A stretch of DNA of 64,000 bases from Culex pipiens pallens (taxonomy: Eukaryota > Arthropoda > Insecta > Diptera > Culicidae): the NCBI RefSeq assembly GCF_016801865.2, contig NC_068938.1, positions 214,207,611 to 214,271,610 of the forward strand. The letters are read 5' to 3'. The notes under the pieces are model-generated. The model was given only the letters and a program-made list of their open reading frames with translations. It was not told where the DNA came from and searched no databases. A program made the position numbers and the translations under genes. Positions within the stretch are counted from its first letter, which is position 1. Each line of letters opens with the position of its first letter. Below are positions 35,751 through 49,343 of this stretch, in pieces.

Positions 35751-36239
35751 TATGGTGGAACTATTAATGTAAAATGTCGTCTTTAAGCACAAGGAATGAA
35801 CGGAGAAAGTATCAGTTATAAAAAAATACAAAAATAACTATTATCTAGTATTTTTAATAAATAGATTATTAAGTGAATTTCTAATTTGACAGAAACTATG
35901 TACATAACAATCAATTTTCAAAGATATGGACGGATGGATTGAATTATACAAACAAGAACAGTTTTAAACGTAAATTCCGGATTTTTTAATTACATCCAAA
36001 ACAAAAATTCCAAAAAAGTTAAAAATGAAAGTAGGTTGCAATCAAAACCAATCTAGATCCGAAAAGAAAATAGTCATTGTCAAAAACTGTCAAAACAGCA
36101 GTTTTAAAAATGAATTAAAAATCAGTTTTAAAAATTTATTTAAAAAATCGTGATTTTAGTTTTTTTAAACTCAGAAAACTTAATCAATACTGTACTGTTT
36201 TTTTTTCAAATCTTAGAATAACGTAATATATTTGTCATC
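35751..36239. other. AT-rich noncoding DNA
   Basis: No gene or defined repeat was recognised. Confidence 0.4.
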
Positions 36240-37450
36240 TGAGCAACTCTCTACGAAATCGGCCGATTTCAACCATTTTTATTTTTTGTATTTTTTGATT
36301 TGGCTCAAACTTTGTGGGGGCCTTCCCTATGACCAAAGAAGCTATTTTGTGTCATTGGTTCACCCATACAAGTCTCCATACAATTTTGGCAGCTGTCCAT
36401 ACAAAAATGGTACGTAAATATTCGAAAATCTGTAACTTTTGAATGAATTTTCTGATCAATCGGCAAAGTTGTAGGTATTGTTGAGGACTATTGAGAAAAA
36501 AATAGGTACAACTTTTGAGCCATAGAGAAACATGGTCAAAAAATCTGCCGCCGAGTTATGAATTTTTGAAAAAATAGTGATTTTTGGAAAAATCGAAATT
36601 TCATGCAAAAACAAATTTGACGTAATTTTTTTATGTAAAATTGAATTTCCAATCGAAAAGTACTTCACAGATTTTTTGATAAAAGGCTCTGTTTTCAAGA
36701 TATAGCCACCGAAAGTTTGATTTTAGCGAAATATTTGCAGTTTTTCGATTTTTAAAAATAGTGACCATGAGTGACCATTTCTAAAAATATTTTTTTTGAA
36801 AAGTTCAGAAAATTTGCTATAAAATTGTCTAAGAGACATTGAAGATTGGACCTCTGGTTGCTGAGATATAGCGGCTTAAACAAAAAGAAACACGAAAATT
36901 GAAGTTTTCTAAGTTTCACCCAAACAGCCCACCATTTTCTAATGTCGATATCTCAGCAACTAATGGTCCGATTTTCAATGTTATAAAATGAAGCATTCGT
37001 GAAATTTTCCAATTTTATAGCCAATTTTCTGAACTTTTCAAAAACAATATTTTTAGAAATGGTCACTCATGGTCACTATTTTTAAAAATCGAAAAACTGC
37101 AAATATTTCGCTAAAATCAAACTTTCGGTGGCTATATCTTGAAAACAGAGCCTTTTATCAAAAAAAAATTGAAGTACTTTTCGATTGGAAATTCAATTTT
37201 ACATAAAAAAATTACGTCAAATTTGTTTTTGCATGAAATTTTGATTTTTTCCAAAGACCACTATTTTTTCAAAAAATCATAACTCGGCGGCAGATTTTTT
37301 GACCATGTTTCTCTATGGCTCAAAAGTTGCGGGTTTTTGTCCCTTAAAACATATCAAAAAATCTCGGAAATAAAAAAATACTATTTTGGGAAATTGAGTT
37401 TTTGTGAAAAAATGTTAATTAAAAAATCGGCAAATTTTTTTTCTTCCGTG
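36240..37450. mobile_element. Long foldback element, copy A of a two-copy family
   Basis: A long inverted repeat at 36508-37330, centred near 36919, has arms of about 400 bp. Near the centre it carries gttgctgagatat and its inverted partner atatctcagcaac. The outer left part (36240-36507) matches the outer arms of copy B at 49.4-49.6 kb, while the outer right part (37330-37450: aaaacatatcaaaaaa) matches an inner part of copy B. Copy A is therefore asymmetrically rearranged. No protein is encoded. Confidence 0.8.
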
Positions 37451-39399
37451 TTTATCAATCCTGAGATATCCTTGATACGCGATCTTTACCCCCAGACAGA
37501 CAAACAACAACAACGTCCTTCCTCGTAGTCCAAGCTGGCCAAACGACCATGCTCCGAACGAAATTGCATGACCAATGGCCATAAACCACATACGCACGGA
37601 GTGCACCTGACAGAACAGGACCGACCTTATCGGACAAGCCGATTTCAGGGGTGTGTGAAACAAAAAAAGCTTGTGTTCGACTTTCATTACGTCTCTGGGA
37701 GGGAAATTTGAACGAGTTGCTTTGAATCCCGTCACATTTTTGCCGATATGGCTCCAGTTTGGTTCTGAGAAAAAGAGGCACCACAAAAAGTTGGCACCAC
37801 CAAGGGGTGAGGATTGATAGTGTCCGTGCAGAGGCAATCGATTTCCACCAGGAGAACGTGTTTTGCTGGAGCACTCTTGTGGTGGTTGGCACTTAACACG
37901 TATGGTGTTTTGTTTGAAAATGGATTAAGTATTTTAGGGAAATTGTTTTTTTTTTTCAAATCATCAACCTCAATTCTAACAATTTTTCAAAACTCAAATT
38001 TTCTAATCTTTTTTTTTATTGAATTCAATTGATTTAGTAAGACTGATATTTTAGTCCTTAAGATTATGATGATTCCAACAGTTAAATTTTAACTCAACCA
38101 GCACAACCAATCACTGCCACCCAGCGCTCTAGCGCAAACTATTCGAGTAATTTAATTAGCAAGTTTCGGTGTCACTTTCAGCCGTCAGCCAAATGCCAGA
38201 TCACTTTCCAACTCGAAATTAGTTAACAAATGTCAGCACTTCTGTCTCGTCGTCGTCGTCTTGGCCCATCAGAAGGAAATTCTCGCCTCGTTTTGTGGGT
38301 GGCGCTGAGCTGAGAAGTGGCCCCATTTTCCAATTCAGTTGGCTTCTTGGGGTTGGGCGAAAGCTGCCCGATGATAAGTTGAGATTAACTGTCTCAGGAT
38401 CTGTTTTGCTCCAACGGCTGAAGTTTGGTGTCTGTGTTTGTGGGGTAAACAAGTTTGGTTGAGTTGAAAGAGGGGGGTGTTAAGTGAACTGGAAATAAAT
38501 AATTAACTGACTGACAGTTTCAGCGGGGGGTCTCTCTCAAGAAGCAGCTGGTTGATGGCTGTGCCTGGGAACGAAGAAATGATTGGGAAATTCCTGACTG
38601 CTGCCACTAACATTCGTCTGAGGGGGTGAAATTCTTGGCATTGACATACACCCTCCGACTAAACGAGAGACAGATGCTAAGTGAGTTATCTGGTTGAACG
38701 ATAGGGGAGAAACGATGATAGTTTTAATGTAATCTCGTTTGGAAAGGCCGTAACTCAATTAAAACAAAAGCTTTCATCGGGGGCTGATGATGAGGTGGTG
38801 GTAAAGTTAGGACTGAAAGTGAATAAGTGAAATCGTTCAAGTGTGAGTGTGTGTGATAGAATTCATTAGTCACTTTGCTGACAGAGGCAGATACGAGCTG
38901 GTATTTCAATCAAACTGACGAGGAATTCGATTTGCCACCTGATTGGACTACTGAATGTTAGTAATTGAGCGGTTCTGAAAGATCATTGATTTGGAAAATT
39001 GATCAAAGTTGATTACTTGTTCAGGAATTATTTCTCCTTCCTGCTCTGGAATAGGTATTTTTTCTTTACTTGTTTTGTTATACATCGGATTCTAAAATAT
39101 CAAATACTTTAAACTTTATACTTTAAACATAAAATTAAAAAAAATAGAAATAAAAATGTGGAATCAAAACAAAATCATCAGACTTGCAAAATAAACTTAT
39201 CCTGATTTTATTTTATTCAATTAAATTATGTTCATAAATTATAATAAATTGATTTTTACAACCGAGGCGTGCATAACTGAGGCACATAGCTTATGGGATT
39301 TGAGCTACATGGGAGACATTGGCTATAACTTTATGAAAAAACCTCCAAACTTCAAAAAATATAGTGTTTAAATATGTTTTTTTTCGTTTTTATATACGT
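37451..39399. other. Mostly unique noncoding DNA
   Basis: Composition is balanced from 37500 to 38950. The frames at 37415-37837 and 37455-37892 (minus, 140 and 145 codons) overlap in different registers and have no recognised domain, so neither is called. The region contains no defined repeat. Confidence 0.4.
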
Positions 39400-41460
39400 T
39401 TCAGGATGATGTCAACTATCCATTGCTATTATAATTACATGAAAATTTTCACAAAAATACGTATTTTTCCTACATTTTGAAAACGCATTTAATTCTCGAA
39501 AAAAAAAACCACAAAATTTGTGTTATTACAATATGGGTCATTTGATATTGATCAGGATTTTTTCAAAAATTTCGAAAGTAATAACTTATAATTTGAATAT
39601 GAATTTGACAATTTTAAATACTCATAACTTTCACAAAACTACGTATTTTCGATAAAATACTCAAAATTTATTTTTTTACAATATGGGTATCAAAGAATTG
39701 AGATTTTTTCATACATTTCGAAGTTTTTACACATTTTTTAAATACTATAAAATTTCACAAAACTACGAATTTTCTGAAAAAATACTCTAAATTTCAGTGT
39801 ACTACAATATGGGTATCAAATGATCAGGAATTTTGCATACATTTTGAAAATTATAACACATTGTTTTCAAATACTAAAAATTTTCACAAAACTACGTATT
39901 TTCGAAAAAATACTCCAAATTTCAGTTTTTTACAATATGGGTATCAAATGATCGGGATTTTTTCATACATTTCGAAAGTAATAACAAAAAATTGGAAAAT
40001 ACTCACAATTTTCACAAAATTACGTATTTTGAAAAAAATACTAAAAATGTCTGGTTTTTGACAGTATGCGTATCAAATAATTGGGTTTTTTAAGGGGTTA
40101 CATACATGTAAATCGTCAAAAATGTCAGAGGTTGGTATTAGCTCACATTTAAACTTTTTTTAAATCTTTTTGCAGGGCATCAAAATATTCATTTCATCTA
40201 TAAACGAAATAAATTTGAAGACATTTGGTTGTATCATTGCCGAGATTTAGCTATTTGAAGTTAACAGTTTCAAAAAACGGGTGCCACGATATCTCAACAC
40301 TGCTTTGACCAAATCGGATCAAAATTTTGTCGAAGACCCGTTAAACTGGTCCTGTGTGCATGACGAAAGCCTATTTTCAAAAAAACTAATTGAAAAAAAG
40401 ATAAAAATATTTTTATGTTTTTCATATAAAAATCGTCAGTTTTTAATTTTTGTATTTTTTTTAAGCAAAATTTCAAAATCGGGGTTTGCATGCACACGGG
40501 ATTAGTCTTGAGAGTCTTCACCTCAAATTTCAGCCAATTTGGTCCATCCCATCTCGAGATATCGTGGCACCCGTAAATCAACTCGTTGCTTGGAGAAAAA
40601 CGTTCACAAAGTTTGGAAGTTCGCTTTGCGCATGGCAAAATTGTGAACTTAAATAGTCTCTTTCTCAGTTAAGTCGCGAAATATCTTCATGAAACTTTCA
40701 GGAGTGATTGCAAATCATCTTTTTAGTGGATTTAGTGAATTTACTGCAATTTGAAATTTTGTGATTTTCTGCATGTAACCTCTTAATACATTTCGAAAGT
40801 TATAACACTTTTTTTTTAAATACCCATATTATTTAAAAAAAACTTGAAATTTTTTTTTAATACGTGGCTTTGAGAAAATTTTGAGTATTTTCAAAAAAAT
40901 GCTATGGCTTTCGAAATGTATCAAAATATTCCGATCATTTGATACTCATAACTGAAATAAACTGAAATTTTGAGAATTTTTCGAATAAACAGAGTTTTGT
41001 GAAAATTTTGAGTATTTTTTATAATTTTTGAAATGTTTTAAAAATTCCGATCGTTTGATACCCATATTGTAAAAAACTGAGATTTGGAGTATTTTTGAAA
41101 AAATACGTAGTTTTGGGAAAATTCTGAGCATTTTCTAAAAAAAATTATTACTTTCAAAATGTATGAAATAATCATTTGATATCCATTTAGAAAAAAAGAA
41201 CTGAAATTTCAAGAATTTTTTTTTTCGAATATTCTTAGTTTTATGAAAATTTTGAGCATTTTCAAAAAAAATTGATGACTCATGAAATATATGAAAAATT
41301 GTGATCATTGTCATATTGTAAAAACTTAGATTTAAAGTTTTTTTTAAATACGTAGTTTTGTGATTTTTTTTAGTATTTTCAAAACTATTTTTTTTAATTG
41401 CATTTGAAATGTTTGGAAAAATTTCAATCTATGTACACCCATATTGTAATAACAATTATT
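39400..41460. repeat. Tandem array of 115-150 bp units that reverses orientation midway
   Basis: About five units in plus orientation are marked by acaatatgggtatcaaatga near 39527, 39678, 39803, 39931 and 40060. Five to six in minus orientation are marked by tgatacccatattgt or relatives near 40823, 40939, 41055, 41179, 41308 and 41430. Each unit also holds atttcgaaagt and aaaactacgtattttcg. The reversal is near 40818. A TTAA-flanked element (40090-40786) interrupts the fifth plus unit. Subtracting it, the arms are about 720 and 640 bp. Confidence 0.82.
40090..40786. mobile_element. TTAA-flanked nonautonomous transposon (piggyBac-like target)
   Basis: The body at 40094-40782 begins GGGGTTACATACATG and ends, complemented, GAGGTTACATGC; TTAA stands at 40090-40093 and 40783-40786. 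Removing the body and one TTAA restores a sequence that parallels the sibling tandem unit at 39950-39985. Internally, acgggtgccacgatatctc (about 40277) and gagatatcgtggcacccgt (about 40557) form an inverted repeat. No transposase is present. TTAA targeting suggests piggyBac, but the end does not begin with the usual CCC. Confidence 0.8.
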
Positions 41461-43430
41461 ATTAGATCTTTTTTCTAGAAACATTGCATTCTCGAAATTC
41501 AGGAAAGGGACCATCCATAAACTTCGTGGAAACTTTGTGGTGGGGGAGGGGAGGTGTTAGCGATTGTCCACGCAAATCATTTAAAATGCTTTTAGTATAT
41601 TATTTATTTGAACTTAACATTGTAAGATACAAACACTGACACAAATCCAGTTCATATTATTTTAAATTCAAATTGATTCGTGACATCACTTAAACGCTGT
41701 AAACGCTTAACTTAAATGAGCTTACACGTCGTACCAGCTCATTACGCCCGATGGAAACGATCCATTTCCCTCGTAAAACGAGCTTCAGAAATGACGACAA
41801 CTCCCATTTCTCAAACTTCCCCAACTCCCCCGTTCAATCCCGCCACCGCATCAAATGAACACCAGATTTTCAATAAATTCCAGCGCCCTGTCGGCCATAA
41901 TGACATTATCCGTTTATCTTTGCTGCTCCTACGGAGGCTCAACAGTCTCATCGACCAACGGGGAGCTTCTTGGCTCGTGGTGAATAATGGAAGCCATGAA
42001 CCGGAAGAAAGCCTAGGGGAGGGGAAACAGGAAAGCTCTGATAAAATTTTATCACCACGAATCGCTTCCTTCATTTAATTCTCGTTAAACCAATAAGCTA
42101 GTGGAATCGAGTGGGGTGTTAAACAGAGAAATTGTCAACCAAAGTGAATTTAAAGCATTTTAAGTGAAATTCTGAAAAATAAACATGAAAAATTAGGTCG
42201 ATTTCGGCAAATAGGAAAAATAGAATTTCAGGATGTTTCGAATCGATAACAAGGTAACAAGAAACGAAAAAAAAAAGCTATTCGAATTGAAATTCTGAAC
42301 GACCCAAAGAATGATTTATCCGATTTTGATTTTTTCCAATTCCTTCCTATTTTATACACACAAAGTTTCGTTTTTGGGTCAAACTCGGTCTCCACTTTTT
42401 TCCTTCCTTCCTTCCGTTCAACCTCACACAAAATAATACAAATTCGAGGGGAAATCCGACAGAAATATACATTTCGCTTTCCGGTTCGTTTCGTTATGCC
42501 AACGATTCCCCCCACGTTCCGCGGCCCCGAGGGCAGGGAAAAACCAAACAAAACGGTCCGCACAAATGGAGGCGGAAAGAAATTTGTCTTCCGAATGGAT
42601 ATTAATTGAGCCGAATTTTGGTCCTCAACCGAGCAGGGAGGGTTCTTTTAAATTTTAGCTCATTTATCAAACAGGCTGAAGTGGACACTGGAAATTGTTT
42701 CGCATTTTTTGAAAAGGATCCGTCATGCCACTAATTTGTTTATTGGCTGAAATTACAAACCAGATGAAGTGGATAAATCGGTTTGGAAGGCATGCAAAAA
42801 TGTTTTTGTTTCTAATTAAGTCAAGTCATGAGCAGTTTTCACGCTATTTCAAATGCAGGTGGTCAGTGAACTTTCGTTACTTGTACAGGAAACACATAAT
42901 TTCCATGCAGACGAGAAACAAAATATATTCGTTGCAGGAAAGTTCAATGTCCGGGGCAAACTTCCTGCATGCATGTTGCCACAACCATTTTTGTTTAGCT
43001 TTAGCGTGCAGACTGAACATTTTTCAGAAAATGTATTTCCGGTTGCTTTATACTGCACACTCTGTTCGATTTAGAAAAAAAAACTAGCCTTAATAATGAT
43101 GTATTTTAAATAATGTTGCCTTTATTACCCTTTTTTAAATTATAAATTTCAGTATTTTTTTATTTGAACAACAAAAATGGAGGGGCCATACAAGTCTCAG
43201 CACAAATTTAACAGCTGGCTTCACAAATCTTTATCTTTATATTGGAATTTCTGTCAAAGACCAAGGCAAAGTTTTAATTATATGAAAGGATAGTTCTGGA
43301 AAAGTTATTTTTTTTTTATTATTTAAAAGGAGGAGGATTTTAAAAGGCAAGTTTAGATCATTATTTGGAATGGTTTTAAAAAAATACTCAACGTTGTTGT
43401 TAAATTTTGTTTGAAAATTGTGCTGGCATA
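41461..43430. other. Noncoding DNA, no gene recognised
   Basis: Near 41505 the words gggaccatccataaac followed by a G-rich stretch resemble a dispersed insect repeat start; a related gatccataaac occurs near 58715. The rest (41700-43080) is balanced unique sequence. The 120-codon frames at 41716 and 42725 show no domain. At 43160-43270 catacaagtctc and acagctgg recall the foldback arms. Confidence 0.4.
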
Positions 43431-45125
43431 TTTTTGCCTTTCTTACTAAAGAAAGGTATAGGTTTTACTTTAAGGCTGGACGTCATTTTCATCTTCTTAA
43501 ATATGTCGATTCAGCATGAATTTTAATCGGAAAAATCGTCAAAAAATCACACTGCATCGATTTTCGACGCTCTATCGATTCACCTTGACAGAACTCGTCT
43601 ATCTCGAACCCTCGAATTTTGAGAAAATAAATTCCGTGGAGGTCGAGTGATGTTCGTATGTGGTAAAATTTTGCAAAATTTTGTGTCGCGCCGTTCTCAG
43701 CTCCCATATATCCGATTTCGATTTTTCTGAATGCAGATGAAAGCTAGTGTGCTGAACCTGGGCGAGTTGCCGCGCAAATTTCGAAATATCCATCTGTTTT
43801 CGGATGCGGCCAGACTTTTCAACAAAATACACAGTTTTCAAATGAAAATATGGTCAATTTTTTTCATTTTCATATTTTTTATTTATCTCAAAAATTGCAT
43901 TTTTCGAGCTCTACAACCTCCCAAATTTTCATCCAGATCCATAATCTGGTTCTGGAGTTAGAGCCGTTTGATTAACCTACCAAAAGAAAAAAAATCCCTA
44001 AAAAAGGTAAAAGCCCACCTGGTGACCTTCGCCAACACTTTTTATTTCCGATTTTATCCGAAATTTTTTTCTACATTCATAGTACAGACCATGAGTGAGC
44101 ATCTGAAACAAATTTGACATCTATCGGCAATCCGGATCAATTTTTAGAGCGATTTACTTTTTGCCTTTCTTACTAAAGAAAGGTATAGGTTTTACTTTAA
44201 GGCTGGACGTCATTTCCAGCTTCGTAAATATGTCGATTCAGCATGAATTTTAATCGGAAAAATCGTCAAAAAATCACACTGCATCGATTTTCGACGCTTC
44301 GTCGCCAAGTCGACAAGTTGTCAAGTTGAGCTTCGAATACTGGCGCGAGAATGCTGGCGCATATATTTTGTGGCTCGACTTATACTCGTTTTGTAGTAGC
44401 TTGTCTACCGATGTTTCCTACAACATGTATGATATCGTAGCTTTTCGGTTTCTTTTGCTCTGTCCTTTTTTGCATAACTGTCCAATGTTTATGCAAAAAC
44501 TTTTGTGACATAGGACATTCATCCGGCTACAATCAATTTGTTTCCCGTGCGCTCCTAAAATCGCCTAAATGTAGACTTCATTTTCGTAATTTTATTTAAC
44601 AGGGTTCATTGGATTCCAATAGGAGCTTTCCAAGCTTTCATCGTTTATATCGTTTTCAAAGTTTTCAATGCTGGCGACGCCAATGGCTTTCTACCTAAGG
44701 TTCTCGCGATTGAGTGTGTAGTGGTGCGGTTGTTGAAAATAGCTATCTCTGACTCTGTCACTTTCTTAGAAGCTGAATGGCTAGCTTCCACGCGGTTCAC
44801 CGAAGCTAAAAAACCAAAACCGCGGTGTGCGTTGCCACTGGCGCATGGGAAGCTTGCTATGATCGCGTTTGTCTTAAACGCTTGTTTGATTACAAACGTA
44901 CAAACATATTGTACGATTGAATATATTCTTTTGGTGAAAATTGCGTTTTTTATTTCTTTTGGAAATCATATCATTTATAATACTTTGCTTTCATCATAAG
45001 ACTTTCTTTTGTGCTGACGTTATAAGTAAACAAAGTCGATGTTATGAATTGAAAAAAGTTCTACCATTATTATATTCTTTAGTAAGAAAGGCTCTATCTC
45101 ACCCCAGGTGGGATTAAATCGGGTT
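43431..45125. repeat. Dispersed repeat present as two adjacent 5'-similar copies
   Basis: Copy starts at about 43431 and 44160 share roughly 145 nearly identical bases (gcctttcttactaaagaaag, aaggctggacgtcatt, cacactgcatcgattttcga) and then diverge. The first ends near 44045 after cccacctggtg; the second ends near 45125 after ttctttagtaagaaaggc and caccccaggtgggatt, so its end carries the inverse of its start. No protein is recognisable. It may be a nonautonomous element family; class unknown. Confidence 0.65.
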
Positions 45126-48100
45126 TTTTAATTATCTCGGCAATGTTAATTTATCTAATAATGATATTATATATCAATTTATTTTCAATTTATCACAAAT
45201 TCAATAAGGAACTTTTCGATGTAAACTCCAATTTTTCAACAATTCCAACAATCTAGATATTAAGTTTAAAAAGTCGACCATGTATGAAAAAAAATAAACC
45301 ATGTATTGAATGTTTCTAAAAATTATGATTTAATAAAATGACAGCACTGCCATGTGATTTTTGCCATTATCTAATCAAATGTTTTTTTTTAAATCCACTT
45401 AAAAAAAATTGTTAAAATTGCAAAAAAAATCATTGTTTTGCGTTAAAGCCATTGCAAACATTTTTGAAGTTTGTGTCGCCGAGTCAAGAGGAGGCAAAAA
45501 TATGAAAAAGCAATAAAAAAATGCAGGCAATGGTTTGAACCTTTGAATGAAAAAAAAGTTTAAAATGCATTAAACACCTCTATAGTTGTTTTGCAATGAT
45601 TAGTTTCCAAGATATCTAAGCAGCGACAAAAACATGTTTAACAATAAATTTAGCATATTTTAAAACAAGCCCAAACATGCTTATGATCATATGATCATAA
45701 ATGCAGAAAAATGTATTTCAGATTGTTGACATTTTAAAGTTTTTTAAAAACATATTGGAGTCATATTTGAGCTCAACGACCCATAGCAAGAAAACAAAAA
45801 AAAAACATTTATCCGAAGTGAAATTTTTCCGAGGACTTTGGAAAATCGAGACTGGACTGTAATGAAAATTTATCGTACTACTATTGTTGAAGATTTTGTT
45901 TTGTCCCAGGTACATATTTTGAAAAAAGATTTTTCTTGATAATTTAAAAATGTTTGAATTGTTGAAGGTTTAATTTTTTTCTGACCAGTTCAATTAATAC
46001 CTATAACTTTTGCCTAAGGCACCAAACAATCAGTAAATTTTCTTTTCGCGATACGAATTTGCTAATATTTTTTGCCAGTCCCATAAATTTTGATTCATTG
46101 CAATGCATTGTTTGAAAAAAAATAGTTAAAAATATATATATTTTTTAGCTGTATGAAGAAAGATTTATTCATAGCAATAAATACAAGAAAATGAGATTTT
46201 TAAAATCGTTGAGGATTCATCTTCCATTTTTATTCGAAGCTATTCATTGGCGGCAACAGCTTCGTTAAATAATTTTTAAATTTCAAACATAAGCTAATAA
46301 TCCGATTTAAAGGACTTCAGTTTCAACACTCTCTATTCGAATAAGGTGAAAATCACCCAAAATCCCAAATTTCCACTCCTACACCACCAATCACAAGTGT
46401 ATACTTACATTTGGCAAAAAAAAATCCGGCAGTCGTCACCACGTAATCCGATTAACTTGAACTCACTCACACAAACCCAAGGCCATAAGTCACCACTGCG
46501 AGACAAATCTAGTTCAGCCCATCTTCACAGTCATAACTCGTTGGATCCCGTGAACAGCAGCTGTCTAGTTATTCCATCATTTATAACATTTCCGGGAGCC
46601 ATGGGCTCGCTCGAGTTTCGCTCTCTTTTTTTTTCATTGTAACGTCAAACCCTTTTGGGATGTCCCATCGTGACCCGAGTGCCCTGGATGGGATTGGATC
46701 CAAAACAACAACAAAAACCCATCGTGTGACATTGTCTGCGCTGTGTTTTGTTCGAAATGTCAATGTTTTTTTCTGTTCTTTAACCCATTGATTGAATCTG
46801 GACGAACTTTTACGAAAAAAATATGATGAAGGCTTACACAAGTTGATTTATTCAGCGAATTGGGTTAAACTTTCATCAATTGCAAAAAGTTTATACCATT
46901 TCAAACCCTTCTCAAAAGTTACTGCCAGACATGTTGGCTACATGAAGTGGGGTCGACGACGTGCCCGATGACACGATCGTGACGATGATGATAACGGATG
47001 GTGTACTACGACGACGAACCTGTAGGAGTCCGGAATGATTGATTTATGATTTGTTTGCCTTTCGTGACGGCGGCGGAAGGTGACAGGATGACACGCGCCA
47101 GCCAGCCGACGACGCCACGCAGCCGTTTAGCAGGACAATGTCTCGCCAAGGCCTCGGTGGGACGGCCCATCGTGGTGTGATCACCGGTGTGAGCGGTGAA
47201 TAAAGGTGACTTGGTTGGGAGGAAATTACCAGAAACTTTTAAATTTATGAATTTCAAATTAGCTTTTGTCATAGAATGCACTTTTTTTTAATTTATGCAA
47301 AGCTGAAATTTATAGATATTTTCAAAACATTAAAAATATCAAAATATCCCACAGTGCCAACCAATCAACCATAGTGCACACGAGATTAGTTTCCCGCCTC
47401 CGATCCCCGTCAATCTTTTTTCCCCACTGCCAATCAAACTTCAATCCCTCAAAGTATCATCACACTAGTGCCCTTGCCTGCGGCTAAAATATGCGAACAA
47501 GTTTTCCATCACCGGCGTGAGTGAGTCCGGAATGTGCAATCGATCCGCCTTTGTTTTTATCCCGACTCAACGAACTACCCACCAACTCCCTCGCACATCC
47601 CTCCAGATGTGAAGTGATGTTGCGATGTTGCAACATTATGTACACACAACATACCTAGTCGACGAGCATGACGAGCTTTCTTTTTTCTCCTCCAAGCTCA
47701 CCGGTTGCTGCCTGCGGCTTGCTGGAGAAACCGGCGATATCGAGCTGGCTGGAAAATTGTTTGATAAAATATGCAGATCCAGCTTCCTCCTCTAACTTTT
47801 CAACTAAGGATTTTTTTTCGAATAGAAGAGCACATTAAACAAAACTCTTGAATTCATTGAATACAAATTTAACCTTCATTTCAAAATTCTGAAAAATTAT
47901 AGGGGCAAAATAATTGTATAATACAAAATCTCGTAAGTAAATCTCTAAAAAATTTGCAATTTTTTTTTCAAATCTGATTCTGTTTATTTTTTTTATTAAA
48001 ACTTTGTCTTAGCATTCCCTTTTTCAAAAGAAGCCAATTTGCATAATTATTTTCTACATACAAGGCTCCATACAATTTTGCGTGCTGGATGGTGCAAAAT

Positions 48101-49343
48101 CTAGTTCTAGATTGGTTCTGGAGAATTGTTGTAAAATATGCTGATTTCAGAGAAAAATCAACAATATTGCAAACAAAACTTCGAAAATAATTTTTAGTAT
48201 GCAAAGAGAATTTGTAATCGAAAACTACTCTATATTTTATTTTGTGCACCATTTTCATGTAAGGCTGCTACCAATTTTATCAATAGTTTTTGACCCTCAG
48301 GTCTGGTCGAGGCCGAGGGAGAGGTTGGCATAAAGGCATAAAGTATTGCAAAATGCTGTATATATCATTACAGTCATGCTACCATCAACAATTAGGAAAA
48401 ATGCATGAATTCAAAAAAAAATTAAAAATTTGTTGAAATATTAAAAAAGTATTTTTTATTGAAAATGCATAGAAAAGCATTATACAACCTATTCTGAATA
48501 GTCTCATTCAATTTTGTCGAGTTTTTTGTGTGAAAATTTCAATTTTCTTTATTTTTTGCCACCTATTTTAAAAAAAATGAAATAAAATTTTCAATGGTAC
48601 AAAAGCATTTTAACGTGAAACTTTTTGAAAAATGTTCAGCTGTTTTTTTAGCAAAAAATACTTCATAGAGGAAAAGCATCCCTGCTTCTTATCTATAAAA
48701 AAAGATTCTAAAATAGTTTTTTTGTTGAGAGGAACAAAAAATTTCACATAGTTTCACTTTTAACATTAAAATTAAATCTAACAGTTTCTGAGCTATCGCG
48801 AGTTGAATAATGAGGGCTTATTTATAAAACTTGAGAAAACTTTTTTTCCCAAAATTTCTAAGTTGTGGATATTTATTAGCTATTCGAACTTGTTTTTGCG
48901 GAGATGCTTTTCCTTCATGAAATATATTCAAATTACAAAAATACTGACTACTTTTCGAAAAGTTTCATCTAAAAATGCCTATAGCTTGAAAACGGCGCAA
49001 TTTAGTTTTTTGCGATTGCAAATTTGGTATGGAGTCTGAACATTATTTTAAAAGTTGTTTGGCAACATTTTGGATTTTTTTCAAAATCCATACAAAAAAC
49101 AAAATTTGCAAAAAAAACATATATTTATGAAAATATAAACTTAACTGTTACGCCTTTTATTGATCATTGGGCAAAAATATCATAATTTGATATAAAATGC
49201 ATAAGCCATTATTTTATTAAAGTGCGCGAATGAGTTCGTTTTTGCATATAAAAAAACCAATTAAATACAAAAAGAATGGCAAAAAATCAGACTGAGCTTT
49301 GCAGAGAAATGTTCAAAGTACTTCAAGAATAAGTTTAATAAAA
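45126..49343. other. Noncoding DNA with foldback-family fragments
   Basis: The stretch 45420-45800 is related to the middle of the foldback at 34.55-34.83 kb (ttgttttgcaatgattagt, cccaaacatgct). The stretch 47990-48260 (gaagccaatttgcataatta, ctccatacaattttg) resembles foldback arms of the 49.4-kb family. The stretch 46330-47780 is comparatively unique with no recognised exon. The rest is AT-rich. Confidence 0.45.

Noticed and set aside
37415..37892. Two overlapping minus-strand frames of 140 and 145 codons
   Set aside because: They occupy the same DNA in different registers and neither resembles a known protein.
39400..41460. CRISPR-like array
   Set aside because: Units repeat over their whole length without unique spacers, the organism is eukaryotic, and no cas-like genes occur.
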